Assembly: GCA_963677815.1 (NCBI GenBank)
Contig: OY782499.1
Coordinates: 2,418,001-2,482,000 of the forward strand
Direction of reading: 5' to 3'
DNA: 64,000 bases
DNA from: JAEKNW01 sp963677815
Lineage (GTDB): Bacteria; Cloacimonadota; Cloacimonadia; Cloacimonadales; JAFGVF01
Shown: positions 1 to 8,511 of the stretch, piece by piece
Position numbering within the stretch: the stretch's first letter is position 1
Layout: every line of letters begins with the position of its first letter
Translations under genes and position numbers: made by a program
The notes under the pieces: model-generated
The model's database searches: none
What the model was told of the DNA's origin: nothing
Seen by the model: only the letters and a program-made list of their open reading frames with translations

Positions 1-870
1 GTTCATGAAAGATACTATGCTATTCAGAACTTTAACCAAAGGAAGAAGCACACCTTTAATCATATCTCCAAGCTTTTCTTTCAAGTCTCCCACCTGATTA
101 GAGAACTGCACCATAGCCCCTGCACCTGTCTTAGTCTTATCTTTTGCCATTTCAAAACCATTAGCCATTGCTTCTTGTAATATAGCCATCTTTTCAGTTT
201 CGTCTTTGGCTGTTTTCAAAGCTGGGATGTATCTCTGAAGTTGATTGAAATCTCCTTCATAAGCTAAGGCTATGCCTTTCATAGCAGTCTCTTGAGATAG
301 ACCTGCTTTTGCGTAAGCTTCTGCAAGACCGATAGAACCGCGGAGAGCTTCTTCTCTTTTCTCCTGTACTATTCCCATATTGGTAGCAAGTGTGAGAAGT
401 CCAAGAGTCTGCTCATCTCCTACAGTTGTTACCTTCTGGATAGCTGAAGCATAGTCTTTTAATCTAGAAATCTCTTGTTGAGTAGCTTGCCCCTTCACCT
501 CTAATGCAGACACCAAAGATTGTTCTGCTATCTCTTGTTCATTGGATAGGCCTAACAGCTCACCAACTGCACCAGATGCCATTTGATAAGCTCTTGAAAC
601 TGCTTCTACTGCCAAACCTAACTTGGCAACTTGACCTACAATATCATCAGCATTAGAATCAAATATTACGTCCTTATTATCAGGTACTTCATCAATAGCA
701 CCTTCAACTTCATCAGCACCAGCAACAGCTCCTGAAGTATCAGCATCAATGGTGATGGTTTCAGAAGTCACTCCAAATAACTCGTTAAGCTTAACATTAA
801 CTGCATTAAGCCCTTTCATCACTTCCTGCAGATCTAATTTGATTTGCATTTCTAGCTTACTTGCCACCAT
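1..870 (-). CDS. phage tail tape measure protein (partial, C-terminus beyond window edge)
   Basis: The reading frame is open from the ATG at 870 to the window edge, giving about 290 residues. It has the alanine-rich, heptad-like composition and internal phrases typical of the N-terminal part of tape measure proteins (for example TSGAVAGADE near the start and LLTLATNMGIVQEKREEALR later). These proteins set tail length and are threaded through the tail tube. An AGGAGG lies directly before the ATG, so the following GTG codon or the Met at residue 8 could be the true start. The gene overlaps the end of the -1 frame of the tail assembly chaperone by 14 bases, the standard arrangement in long-tailed phages. 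The stop codon is outside the window. Confidence 0.85.
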   Translation of the reverse strand, partial: MVASKLEMQIKLDLQEVMKGLNAVNVKLNELFGVTSETITIDADTSGAVAGADEVEGAIDEVPDNKDVIFDSNADDIVGQVAKLGLAVEAVSRAYQMASGAVGELLGLSNEQEIAEQSLVSALEVKGQATQQEISRLKDYASAIQKVTTVGDEQTLGLLTLATNMGIVQEKREEALRGSIGLAEAYAKAGLSQETAMKGIALAYEGDFNQLQRYIPALKTAKDETEKMAILQEAMANGFEMAKDKTKTGAGAMVQFSNQVGDLKEKLGDMIKGVLLPLVKVLNSIVSFMN

Positions 871-1323
871 TCCTCCTCATTGATGCTAACTCCATTTCTT
901 GCACTTCGATACAGAACCTAAGATACATCTCACTTAAAGACATATCTGCAAAATCCATTGAGTTAAGTCCTATCTTCCGAAGTGCCATTTCTAACCTTTC
1001 TAACGAGTACTTCTTGCTTCTTTGTTTTGAGCCTGAGATATGGAATTCGCTAGCAATGGACTCAATTTCTGCCAGCTCTTTTTGATAGTGATAAAAAAAT
1101 TTGTGATTGCCTCCACTCCTTCAAGAGTATCAACGTCATCAATAGCTTTCCCTGTAAGTGTTTCAATTACTTCAATATCTGTTTCAGCTTCTTCCAATAT
1201 GCTCAAGAACTCCACAGGACTAATTTCAGATCCTTTCTTGCCAACCCTAGCAAGAGCATCTTTAACTTTCTGATTCTTAACAATAGTACTTAAAACCTTT
1301 CTAGTTGTAGTATAAGGTATCAT
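857..1323 (-). CDS. tail assembly chaperone, long product by -1 ribosomal frameshift
   Basis: Reading frame 0 from 1323 to the T7 run at 1099-1093, then slipping back one base, gives 77 + 78 = 155 residues ending in TAA at 859-857. The extension starts YHYQKELAEIE and ends MRRNGGK. It is open over its whole length and coding-like (LERLEMALRKIGLNSMDFAD). In phages such as lambda and Mu the equivalent G/GT or gp41 fusion is made at low ratio and binds the tape measure protein. The extension has no convincing start of its own next to a ribosome binding site, which favours frameshifting over independent initiation. Confidence 0.75.
1000..1323 (-). CDS. tail assembly chaperone, short (frame 0) product
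   Basis: A 107-residue acidic, helical protein immediately upstream of the tape measure gene, the conserved position of the gpG/Mu gp41-type tail assembly chaperone. Its start overlaps the lysozyme stop codon in a TAATG junction. Codons 75-77 read AAT TTT TTT, a run of seven T on the coding strand, after which the -1 frame stays open to the tape measure start. The short form ends with a basic tail at 1000. I recognise it by position, size and frameshift architecture, not by strong sequence identity. Confidence 0.75.
   Translation of the reverse strand: MIPYTTTRKVLSTIVKNQKVKDALARVGKKGSEISPVEFLSILEEAETDIEVIETLTGKAIDDVDTLEGVEAITNFFITIKKSWQKLSPLLANSISQAQNKEARSTR
1093..1099 (-). promoter_or_regulatory. 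slippery heptamer T TTT TTT for programmed -1 frameshift
   Basis: Seven consecutive T on the minus strand, in the frame NNT TTT TTT, fit the X XXY YYZ rule for tandem slippage by one base. The position, about three quarters through the short chaperone gene, matches known tail chaperone frameshift sites. I did not find an obvious downstream stem that would stimulate the shift. Confidence 0.7.
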
Positions 1324-1775
1324 TATAACCTTCCTTTTTCCATAATTTCTGATAATTCAATAGCTCTCTGGCCTACTTGTTTTGCCCAATTACTATCAAG
1401 CATTTCTGATGCGGCTTCTTTAAATAACCCCTTGGCGAGATTTTTTCTCATCTTCTTAAAACCGTGAAATCCACCCATACCAAGATTGTAGGCCATATTG
1501 ATACATACTATCTGGCGTGCAGGTGAAAGACACTCAAACCATTCATACCTGGAAGATAGAAGCGGGATTGTTATAGCGACATCATGGTCAAGCATCATTT
1601 GAGCTTCTAGGGGTGTTATCCCCCTATCTTCAAGGTTCCTGCCATAACCAATAGACAACTTCCCAGAAGTACATTTATAGGGCTTTATTTCTAATCCCTC
1701 ATGTCTTTTTAGTTGCTCAACACAAGCTTGTTTGACAAATTCGTTTTTATCTTGTGGATACCATCTTCCTACCAT
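1323..1775 (-). CDS. phage lysozyme (endolysin, GH24 / T4-type)
   Basis: A 150-residue protein with the GH24 core RHEGLEIKPYKCTSGKLSIG. It would cleave the glycan backbone of peptidoglycan at lysis. Glu26 matches the catalytic Glu11 of T4 lysozyme; the positions of Asp20 and Thr26 are Cys35 and Ser41 at the same spacing (9 and 15 residues). A Cys at that site is known to support activity in T4 lysozyme, and Ser for Thr is conservative, so the enzyme is probably active. The later helices (CINMAYNLGMGGFHGFKKM) fit the family. There is no signal peptide, so export would need a holin. It lies between the possible holin and the tail chaperone. Confidence 0.9.
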   Translation of the reverse strand: MVGRWYPQDKNEFVKQACVEQLKRHEGLEIKPYKCTSGKLSIGYGRNLEDRGITPLEAQMMLDHDVAITIPLLSSRYEWFECLSPARQIVCINMAYNLGMGGFHGFKKMRKNLAKGLFKEAASEMLDSNWAKQVGQRAIELSEIMEKGRL

Positions 1776-1821
1776 GTTAGCTCCTTGTTATAGGGCAGGC
1801 TTTCGCCCACCCATGTTAAAT

Positions 1822-2022
1822 TTACACTTTTTTCACTATGTCATCAGATGCTGAGATAATGAAGCCAACCAAAGTATCTTTGATATCCTCAAAAGTCTCA
1901 ACAAATGCGTCATCAACTTTGTTTTCAGTTTTTGCAGCAAGTGCTTTTAAAGCCACGATAACCATATCAATGATAGGACCAGCGAGCGACTTAATAGCTT
2001 GTTTCAATAACCATTTCCACAT
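1822..2022 (-). CDS. small membrane-associated protein, possible holin
   Basis: A 66-residue protein with a good ribosome binding site (AGGAGG, 6 bases before the ATG). Residues 14-30 form a hydrophobic stretch (PIIDMVIVALKALAA) and residues 51-58 a second, weaker one. It sits directly upstream of the lysozyme gene, where a holin or lysis accessory protein would be expected. I do not recognise the family. An amphipathic structural protein is also possible. Confidence 0.55.
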   Translation of the reverse strand: MWKWLLKQAIKSLAGPIIDMVIVALKALAAKTENKVDDAFVETFEDIKDTLVGFIISASDDIVKKV

Positions 2023-2076
2023 AATTCCTCCTATTTTATTCTTAGTAAAACAACCCTTATAGTAGTGTGGTGACTT

Positions 2077-3585
2077 CTAATGATTTAGCTGTTTTACTCT
2101 TACGTTTCCTTTTTTCTTATATTCAGTGAACCTTTCCATTGCCCCAGCTAAAGCATCAGGTCCATCATCATAACCTTGAGGATATGAGCATAGCTGACTT
2201 GTTAAAACATTGATATAAGGATTTCTACAGAAAAGAAGCTTCCCGTATTCTATAACAGTGTCTAGATTCTCTATTCTAGCGTTCTTGTTTTGCTTGTTAT
2301 TGATACGTTTGATTAAGTGAGAAATGACAGGATAGCCATTTTGTTTGCAGTATATATCCATATCAGAGAGATGCTTTTTTTGACCATATACAGTCTCAAA
2401 AGCAGCTTTACATCCTTTCTTTCTATATCGAAAAAACATATCAATAAATATCTGATAAAACTTAGGATTTGAGCACTGTTCAGCCCAGAAATCCACAAGA
2501 TAGAATCTGTCATCACCTGCCATACTAATTACAGCAATGGCTTTAAAGCAACCCTTCTCACCCCAAGAAGGATCAGCGTAAAGCCACATCTTGTTAAACT
2601 TCTTAGGTAAGACTTCCCAAAACTTAAACCAGTCGTATTTGAAGTAATTACCCTCGATTATTGGTTGTCCTCTCATCTCCCTAAGATAGCTTACATACCC
2701 CATATCTTCTCGTATTTTAGCTAATGTGTCGTTAGAATATTGCTCTGGCCACCTACTATTTCCATTCTTATCTTCGATATCAAAACGAAGAAAAACCCTA
2801 TCACCTTTTACGATATGGCCAGTTTTCTTTTGAGGATCTAATTCAAAAGCTAATACAGAAATTGCATAGTTAGGATGTACTTCATTACCAAGCACAATCA
2901 CACGTCCACCTGAAGGAGCTAAAGCTCCTATACCATCACCTTTAATTTGATCAGCTCTCTTTTTACCTATTGACTGATTGCCAATATTTTGCGAACTGTC
3001 AATATCATCATAGACTATGATATCAGGTCTTTTAGCAGTTCTCGGATTGATTGACCCACGACAATCTTGTCTAATAGATTTTGTTTCAATTAAGCTGTTA
3101 TCAGCTAAATAAAAGCTTGAAAAATCATCACCAGTTGGCTTACACCTTGGAAAATCTTCTAATATCCTTGGATTAGTTGAAAGCTCATTATGTATCCAAG
3201 AGCTTCTTTTCTCTGCCTTTTTCTCATCTGAAGCTACTTGAATATTATACTGGTCACCTTGGGTAGTAAGTCTCCATATAACATAAGCAATGCCCATTTC
3301 AGCAGTCTTACCTAACCCACGATAACCAGTATTCACCACCATACCACGATATGATTTTTGAGCATATTCAAACATTTCTCTATGGTCTTGATTAAACTTC
3401 AGCGTGAAGATATGGCCAAGATAGAGATAGCAGAATGATGAAAAACCTTTCCAATTAGACTGTGATACTGATGCTATTCTCTTTGTCTTTTCTGCGGGGG
3501 TATTGTTCTTAAAAGGCTTGGCAAGTGGTATTCTACTTGCTACTTCATCAAGTCTTTTTAGCTGTATCTTGGTAAACTTAGCCAT
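2077..3585 (-). CDS. phage terminase large subunit (Mu gp28-like)
   Basis: A 502-residue DNA-packaging motor. The ATPase half has a Walker A-like GYRGLGKT (Lys93) and a Walker B stretch IIVYDD (residues 188-193). The nuclease half shows the RNase H-type acidic positions Asp337 (LYADPSWG), Glu396 (FETVYG) and Asp476 (DGPDALAGAMER). It pumps DNA into the prohead through the portal and cuts it; in Mu-type phages packaging is headful, starting from the inserted copy. It overlaps the small subunit by 8 bases. Placing the terminase after the capsid and tail-tube genes is unusual, as most phages put it before the portal. Confidence 0.95.
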   Translation of the reverse strand: MAKFTKIQLKRLDEVASRIPLAKPFKNNTPAEKTKRIASVSQSNWKGFSSFCYLYLGHIFTLKFNQDHREMFEYAQKSYRGMVVNTGYRGLGKTAEMGIAYVIWRLTTQGDQYNIQVASDEKKAEKRSSWIHNELSTNPRILEDFPRCKPTGDDFSSFYLADNSLIETKSIRQDCRGSINPRTAKRPDIIVYDDIDSSQNIGNQSIGKKRADQIKGDGIGALAPSGGRVIVLGNEVHPNYAISVLAFELDPQKKTGHIVKGDRVFLRFDIEDKNGNSRWPEQYSNDTLAKIREDMGYVSYLREMRGQPIIEGNYFKYDWFKFWEVLPKKFNKMWLYADPSWGEKGCFKAIAVISMAGDDRFYLVDFWAEQCSNPKFYQIFIDMFFRYRKKGCKAAFETVYGQKKHLSDMDIYCKQNGYPVISHLIKRINNKQNKNARIENLDTVIEYGKLLFCRNPYINVLTSQLCSYPQGYDDGPDALAGAMERFTEYKKKGNVRVKQLNH

Positions 3586-4033
3586 TGTTCCGAGTCCTCA
3601 AATATTCAGCTAAACCATGTAGATTAGCTTGAAATAGCTCTCTTTCCTGGTCCATTCCTTGCTGAATGAAGTAATCAACCACCTGCTCGCAAAACATTAA
3701 GATATAATTATTTAGTTCTTTAGCAGGACTAAGCTGTTTTTGAAAGTGTTTTATCAGGAAAACCAAACTCTGTTTTTCTTTATCGGTAGGATTTTCTGTA
3801 TAGTCCTCAAATGCCTTGATAGATGCTTCCATCATTACTTTGTCTAACTTTTGTTTGAGTTGTGCTTCAGTAACTTCAGCATCAACCCAGTTGTCCTCAC
3901 GTCTCCACTTTTCAATAGTCCTAGGAGAAACTCTATACATAGATGCTATTACAGATAAGTCTTTCTCACCATCTCTCCACATACTATGAGCCTGTTCCTT
4001 GATTAGCTTGTAGTTTCTCTTTTCTCTAGGCAT
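3578..4033 (-). CDS. phage terminase small subunit (HTH, DUF1804/Mu gp27-like)
   Basis: The N-terminal 45 residues hold a helix-turn-helix (DLSVIASMYRVSPRTIEKWR) as in small terminase subunits that recognise DNA ends and recruit the large subunit. The remainder is helical and acidic. I start it at the ATG at 4033, which follows the stop of the preceding gene in TGAGATG and has AAGGTGG upstream; a TTG start at 4051 would add six residues. The 8-base overlap with the large subunit gene suggests translational coupling. Confidence 0.85.
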   Translation of the reverse strand: MPREKRNYKLIKEQAHSMWRDGEKDLSVIASMYRVSPRTIEKWRREDNWVDAEVTEAQLKQKLDKVMMEASIKAFEDYTENPTDKEKQSLVFLIKHFQKQLSPAKELNNYILMFCEQVVDYFIQQGMDQERELFQANLHGLAEYLRTRNNG

Positions 4034-4034
4034 C

Positions 4035-4232
4035 TCAACCCACCTTAACAATAGTGGAAATGATAGTCCCTAGCAAAGCCAGTGTTAACCAGTTGTTCAA
4101 ATTCATCTTAGCCTTAAGACTCTTAATGCTTTCCTCCATTCTTACCATTTTAGCCTTAATTCCTTCTGTGCCATTTCCATTTATAGCAGATTCTAAGTTA
4201 TCCAATCTTTTCTCTTGTTTGCATTCTTCCAT
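4035..4232 (-). CDS. XhlA-like coiled-coil protein with C-terminal membrane anchor
   Basis: About 65 residues: an N-terminal charged, heptad-like region (EECKQEKRLDNLESAINGNG then AKMVRMEESIKSLKAKM) followed by one membrane segment (NWLTLALLGTIISTIV) at the extreme C-terminus. This layout resembles the XhlA haemolysin/holin-associated family, which helps lysis in PBSX-like phages. The ATG at 4232 with AAGGAGAGG before it is preferred over one 14 codons upstream. It is separated from lysozyme and the other possible holin by the terminase genes. Confidence 0.6.
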   Translation of the reverse strand: MEECKQEKRLDNLESAINGNGTEGIKAKMVRMEESIKSLKAKMNLNNWLTLALLGTIISTIVKVG

Positions 4233-4287
4233 ATAACCCTCTCCTTGTGTTGGGCTTTGCCACCCCCATGACAAAGCCCGTAATCAT

Positions 4288-4812
4288 CTATGCTTCAGGA
4301 CAAGGCACAGGAACTATCCTGTTCTTTGTGTGCCCTGAAAACTCTGTTTTTACTGTAACATTCCAGAATCCATCAGCTTCACCCTTCCAATCTACTGCCC
4401 ATTTGTGTTTATTGAAAACTAGGACTTTATCCTGGTCATCAGAAACAATGGTAATAGACATGATTGTTTTAGGCATTACTGATTCTAACCAACCCTTTTG
4501 CTCTGCAGACAAACCTGTAATATTTAGACTCACCACAGTTGTTCTTTTACCTTGCCTACTGGTGTGATAGGTTTTCTTCACTTCAACAGTAGAGTCTATG
4601 GAGAACGGAGTCTCCTGAAACTCCCCAAGTTCTTCATACTTAGCAAGTTCGGTAGCTAAAGCTGCCTGGTCTACAAAAGCTGTTTTAATAGCAGCTTCAT
4701 CTGCATACTCTCCCTCAGCAATATGGACACTTCCACCATCCATACCATCCATTAGGGAATCAAAGTCTAAATCAACTCCTGTAGGTAATGTAGGTTTTGT
4801 TATAGCAGTCAT
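4288..4812 (-). CDS. probable phage major tail (tube) protein
   Basis: A 174-residue, beta-rich, acidic protein directly after the capsid gene with its own strong ribosome binding site (AAGGAGG). Composition and size suit a tail tube monomer, with alternating hydrophobic strands such as TTVVSLNITG and KVLVFNKHKWAVDWKGE. I see no sequence motif that settles this. A head-tail joining or decoration protein is the main alternative. Confidence 0.5.
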   Translation of the reverse strand: MTAITKPTLPTGVDLDFDSLMDGMDGGSVHIAEGEYADEAAIKTAFVDQAALATELAKYEELGEFQETPFSIDSTVEVKKTYHTSRQGKRTTVVSLNITGLSAEQKGWLESVMPKTIMSITIVSDDQDKVLVFNKHKWAVDWKGEADGFWNVTVKTEFSGHTKNRIVPVPCPEA

Positions 4813-4823
4813 GAACTACCTCC

Positions 4824-6848
4824 TTATTCGTTAGTGCATGGACCAACAGCATCTGAAAGAACTGCTGTACCTGCAACACCGTTAGCATCTTTAGGAGTTA
4901 CTTCGAACTTGATGAACTTGGTAGCATCACCAGCGACGATAGTATAGCTATCGCTTGTTGCACCTGCAATAGCTGAATAACTGCCACCTTCAGTAGCTGA
5001 AATTAACCATCTATAAGTAGAAGTACCTTCCGCATCCCCGTAAGAGTCATGATAATCATACAAACCAGAGAGAACATCACCAGTGTTAAGTCCCTCAGGG
5101 TCTATCTCCACCCCATGAGCTGTAGGAGGTTGGTTTGATACAGTCTTAAACACTTTCACAAAACCACCAGGGATATAAGTAGCATCAACAGTAAGACGTG
5201 GGTACCAATGGTATTTATGGTCAGAACCAGAATGTTCGACCTTGATTTTACCATCGTTGATATAACCAACTACGATAAACTTTGGAAGACCAATAATCAT
5301 ATAACCACTAGGAATTGGGCGAGATTTGACAGGAATGCCATCGAGATAAAGCTTTTTACCTTCTCTAACCAAACGACCTTGGTCAGTTCTATCTAAATCT
5401 CTTAGCTGTGCTAAAGCTAATCTATCAGCAGGCGAAAGATAAATAACAAAGCTATCAATATAACCCAAAACAACCTCTGAGAAGCTTCTAAGAGCATTGT
5501 CAATACGAGCTAAAACATTAGCACCATCAACATTAGTTACATCACTTGCTACAGTTGCTTTTTTCACGACACCATTGATAGCCTTGAAGTTGGTTGAACC
5601 AGACTTATCACCCTTGAAAATAAGAGCTTTAACAGCATTCTTAACTCCATTAGAAACCTTAGTTTCCATGTAAGCACCAAACTGATCAACTCCAAGAGCA
5701 TCACGGTATTCTTCAGCAGTGGACTCTTTTAGAGAAATATCAGCATCAAGTTCTTCTAAAGAGAACTGAATATCTGTGTGAGAATGCTCTTGTGCAACTC
5801 TTTCATCATCTGTGTTATAAAGGATAACATCTTCAATGAGACCTTTATCGATCTTGCCAGAAGCACCGATAGGAGCAACAGTAATATCACTCAAGGTATC
5901 ATCTTCAGGATCCTGAAGTGTTTGGTCGATAAACTGCTTTCCGAGGTTGTCTGAAAACAGGCCTAAAGCTTTACCAGTGTCTAACTCAGCAAAGCCCTTA
6001 TATAATTCTTTCTTAGCAGGGTCTATTGTGATATTTGCACCTGCAATACTCTTCTTAACTATTTTATTCACATCCCCTCCTTCTTCCTTGATACTCACTG
6101 AAACAGCCTTGTTCAAGGATTCAATTGCCTTTTCTAATGACTTAACTACTTCTGCCACTCCTTCACTTTCTGGAGCTTTCTCTTTTCCCTTCAAGTTCTC
6201 CAGTTGTTGGGTTAGCGAAGCTATTGAATCAGCTAAATCTTTGTTATCTTTTGCATCTTCTTGAGCCTTCTGCATCTTTTTCAATACTTCTTCCATACTC
6301 TTAATAAGCTCTGGATTACTATTACCTAAATCAACTGCTTCACCAGCTAAAGAAACGCCGTTAAATTTACCCTTCTTAACTTTCTTCCATAGTTCGCTTT
6401 CCAAGTTTTCACACTTGATTACCTGGACCCATGAACCTATTTTAGTTTCAGGGAAATGATCTTTATCTTCAGCCTTGAGAATATAGTTCTCAGGAATGAA
6501 AAAATCTTTAACTGGTGTGCCATTATGATTCACATCATTCTTGTTCAGCATGCCTTTTTTGGCAAAGTTTTCACAAGCCTTTTGGATTTGCTCTGCATTA
6601 GCAATATCCCCTTGAGTGTCTTCAACACCAGGCTCCATTACAGTAACATACAAGTAACCTGTATCTCCCTTTTCTTCAGACTTGTATTTCTTAGAAATAC
6701 CCTTAACTACACGCTTTTTGCCATCTGTACTCTTATACACATAACCCTTACGATTAGCAGGATTCATATCATCAAAAAGTAAAGAAACAAGATCTACATC
6801 AATATCTCTTAGCTCTCCCTTTTTGAGTTTTTTCCTGAACCACTTCAT
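4824..6848 (-). CDS. prohead protease - scaffold - major capsid polyprotein with C-terminal Ig-like domain
   Basis: A 674-residue fusion. Residues 40-175 match the XkdF-type prohead serine protease (EPGVEDTQGD, DVNHNG with His108, GVSLAGEA with Ser166). Residues 183-250 are a charged coiled coil, as expected of a scaffold. Residues 262 to about 555 resemble an HK97-fold capsid protein (YLSPADRLALAQLRD; GIPVKSRPIPSGYMIIG). The last 105 residues, beginning PPTAHGVEIDPEG, look like an Ig/cadherin-type surface domain. The protease would cut itself and the scaffold away during maturation, leaving the shell subunit. Encoding all of this in one frame fixes protease and capsid at 1:1. The start has TAAGGAG upstream and there is no internal stop. 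Confidence 0.85.
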   Translation of the reverse strand: MKWFRKKLKKGELRDIDVDLVSLLFDDMNPANRKGYVYKSTDGKKRVVKGISKKYKSEEKGDTGYLYVTVMEPGVEDTQGDIANAEQIQKACENFAKKGMLNKNDVNHNGTPVKDFFIPENYILKAEDKDHFPETKIGSWVQVIKCENLESELWKKVKKGKFNGVSLAGEAVDLGNSNPELIKSMEEVLKKMQKAQEDAKDNKDLADSIASLTQQLENLKGKEKAPESEGVAEVVKSLEKAIESLNKAVSVSIKEEGGDVNKIVKKSIAGANITIDPAKKELYKGFAELDTGKALGLFSDNLGKQFIDQTLQDPEDDTLSDITVAPIGASGKIDKGLIEDVILYNTDDERVAQEHSHTDIQFSLEELDADISLKESTAEEYRDALGVDQFGAYMETKVSNGVKNAVKALIFKGDKSGSTNFKAINGVVKKATVASDVTNVDGANVLARIDNALRSFSEVVLGYIDSFVIYLSPADRLALAQLRDLDRTDQGRLVREGKKLYLDGIPVKSRPIPSGYMIIGLPKFIVVGYINDGKIKVEHSGSDHKYHWYPRLTVDATYIPGGFVKVFKTVSNQPPTAHGVEIDPEGLNTGDVLSGLYDYHDSYGDAEGTSTYRWLISATEGGSYSAIAGATSDSYTIVAGDATKFIKFEVTPKDANGVAGTAVLSDAVGPCTNE

Positions 6849-6860
6849 ATTAGCTCCTTA

Positions 6861-8039
6861 TTAGCTATTTGCTTGTTTGAGCATCTTCATATCATCAGAC
6901 TCAAACAAATCTGTTAAATTTCCAAAATTCCAATCATCCAGGCTAACATCCCAACCAAACTCATCTCTGAAATTTCGGTTTAAAATCTCGCCTACTTCTC
7001 TCTGAATTGGCTTGATTACTAAGTTATAAAATAGTATCATATCTGAGTTGTTATCACCACCAAGTTGACCTGCTGTTGCCTGGGCAACAATACGCTTAGG
7101 TACTCTGTGGTAAGCAAACATTTCATTTCTAATATCTTCTTTCAATTTCTGAAATTCACCATCCCTTAAAGACTGTCTCATAGGAATAAGCTGTATATTT
7201 ACTCCAGGTTCATCTGATTCTAGAACTATAGTAGAATGCCCACCCTTAGTACCTGAAGCCCTCCGAAGTGCTTCTTCCAATGCAGAATATTCTGTAGAAC
7301 CTTCTTCGACATCTTCAGATTCATTCAAAGAACCACCATTAACAACAATGATGTAATCAATCAGAAGACCTGACTTGAAATTGTTATAATCGAATTGTTT
7401 AATCTCTTTAAGTGTCTCAATTCCTTGAGCTACTGGCAAAGAAGAAAGGCCCCACACATTGCTTTTGTAAGTAGGTTTTGCAAGATGTATAATATCAGAA
7501 TGAAGAAATGGCTGTGCTTTTCCACTCTTGTACTGGACATAATTAGGTTTTAAGAATCCACTATCATCATAGTTTTCTTTTAAACTAATTTCTTGAGGAA
7601 GCAAAGACTCCAACCCAACCCACTTACCAACCTTATTGCGTATCTTAAGCACAAAACCATTGCCACAAGCTTGATAATGATGAACCATTGACCTGATTAT
7701 TCTGATAATATTCCCTTGATTTTGGCTCTCTTTCATCCAATTACTAACAAGTTTATTCTTACATACTACATCCATTACACTACCATCAGCAATAGCAGCT
7801 ACACATCCAGAATGATATCCATCCACATCGAGCAAAGCTAAAAGCTTACCCATACTGGCTGGTGGCATTATGGCTCTTGCTTCAAGCACCTTGTGCAAAT
7901 CTGTTTTATCTGACTTTGCTATACTTTTGATTTGAGGCTTATATTCGCCAGCAAACTCATCAGCCTGTGTGTAATCCTTCAAGAGTTGAGAACTGCTTAT
8001 AATAGCTACTTTATGCTTTCCTATTGTTCTAATCTTCAT
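6861..8039 (-). CDS. phage portal protein
   Basis: A 392-residue member of the HK97/PBSX-type portal family. Typical features are an ACGNGF stretch (YQACGNGFVLKIRN), a loop with PYVQYKSGK-like residues and DIIHLAKPT before the wing region, NNFKSGLLIDY, then IRNEMFAYHRVPKRI and VIKPIQREVGEILN near the C-terminus. Twelve copies would form the channel at the unique capsid vertex for DNA entry and exit. It overlaps the preceding gene by 4 bases and is followed 12 bases later by the protease-capsid gene, which fits head assembly. Confidence 0.92.
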   Translation of the reverse strand: MKIRTIGKHKVAIISSSQLLKDYTQADEFAGEYKPQIKSIAKSDKTDLHKVLEARAIMPPASMGKLLALLDVDGYHSGCVAAIADGSVMDVVCKNKLVSNWMKESQNQGNIIRIIRSMVHHYQACGNGFVLKIRNKVGKWVGLESLLPQEISLKENYDDSGFLKPNYVQYKSGKAQPFLHSDIIHLAKPTYKSNVWGLSSLPVAQGIETLKEIKQFDYNNFKSGLLIDYIIVVNGGSLNESEDVEEGSTEYSALEEALRRASGTKGGHSTIVLESDEPGVNIQLIPMRQSLRDGEFQKLKEDIRNEMFAYHRVPKRIVAQATAGQLGGDNNSDMILFYNLVIKPIQREVGEILNRNFRDEFGWDVSLDDWNFGNLTDLFESDDMKMLKQANS

Positions 8040-8452
8040 ATAGAACCCCTTGCCTTAAGATCTAATCTACCAATCAGCAAATCTCTACCACCATCAGCTT
8101 GACCTGGATAAACATCATATCCTTCAAATATCATCCTCTTACCCATTATCTCTTTGGCGAGATTTTCCAACTTCTCTTTCAAAAGCAATTCCATAGTATC
8201 TGCATCATTACCCCTAACCCAAACATCACCTTGATTAGAGTAATCGCTGACATCTTCTAAAATGAAAAGAGAAAACTTGAGATAACCTTTACAGCCTCTG
8301 GAATCCATCTTTTCACTTGGTTCAAAACCTCGATACTGGTATGTTGCACTGGGATAACTAGCAGGTATAGTAGTTGTTTTTAAATATACTTCACCTTCTG
8401 AAACAGAAGCTAGTGTACTTAAAAGAAAGCTTTTTACATCTCTGTAATTCAT
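8036..8452 (-). CDS. probable tail terminator / neck protein
   Basis: A 138-residue protein located between a tail-completion-like gene and the portal gene. The pattern (about 30 N-terminal residues, then strands containing YPSATYQYRGFEPSEKM and YLKFSLFILEDV) is consistent with the small alpha/beta tail terminator fold that closes the tail tube. The start at 8452 follows GAAGGGG. The assignment rests on order and size, so another neck protein is possible. Confidence 0.5.
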   Translation of the reverse strand: MNYRDVKSFLLSTLASVSEGEVYLKTTTIPASYPSATYQYRGFEPSEKMDSRGCKGYLKFSLFILEDVSDYSNQGDVWVRGNDADTMELLLKEKLENLAKEIMGKRMIFEGYDVYPGQADGGRDLLIGRLDLKARGSI

Positions 8453-8511
8453 GATATCCCCTTCACTGGGAACGCTGACATCCTGTCGGCATTAAATTTC
8501 TCATATTTCAT

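Noticed and set aside
861..1273. plus-strand open frames over the tail chaperone region
   Set aside because: They are the reverse of genuine minus-strand coding sequence and have no start sites.
4035..4232. assignment as a true holin
   Set aside because: One membrane span and a coiled coil fit an XhlA-like accessory better, and it is not next to the lysozyme gene.
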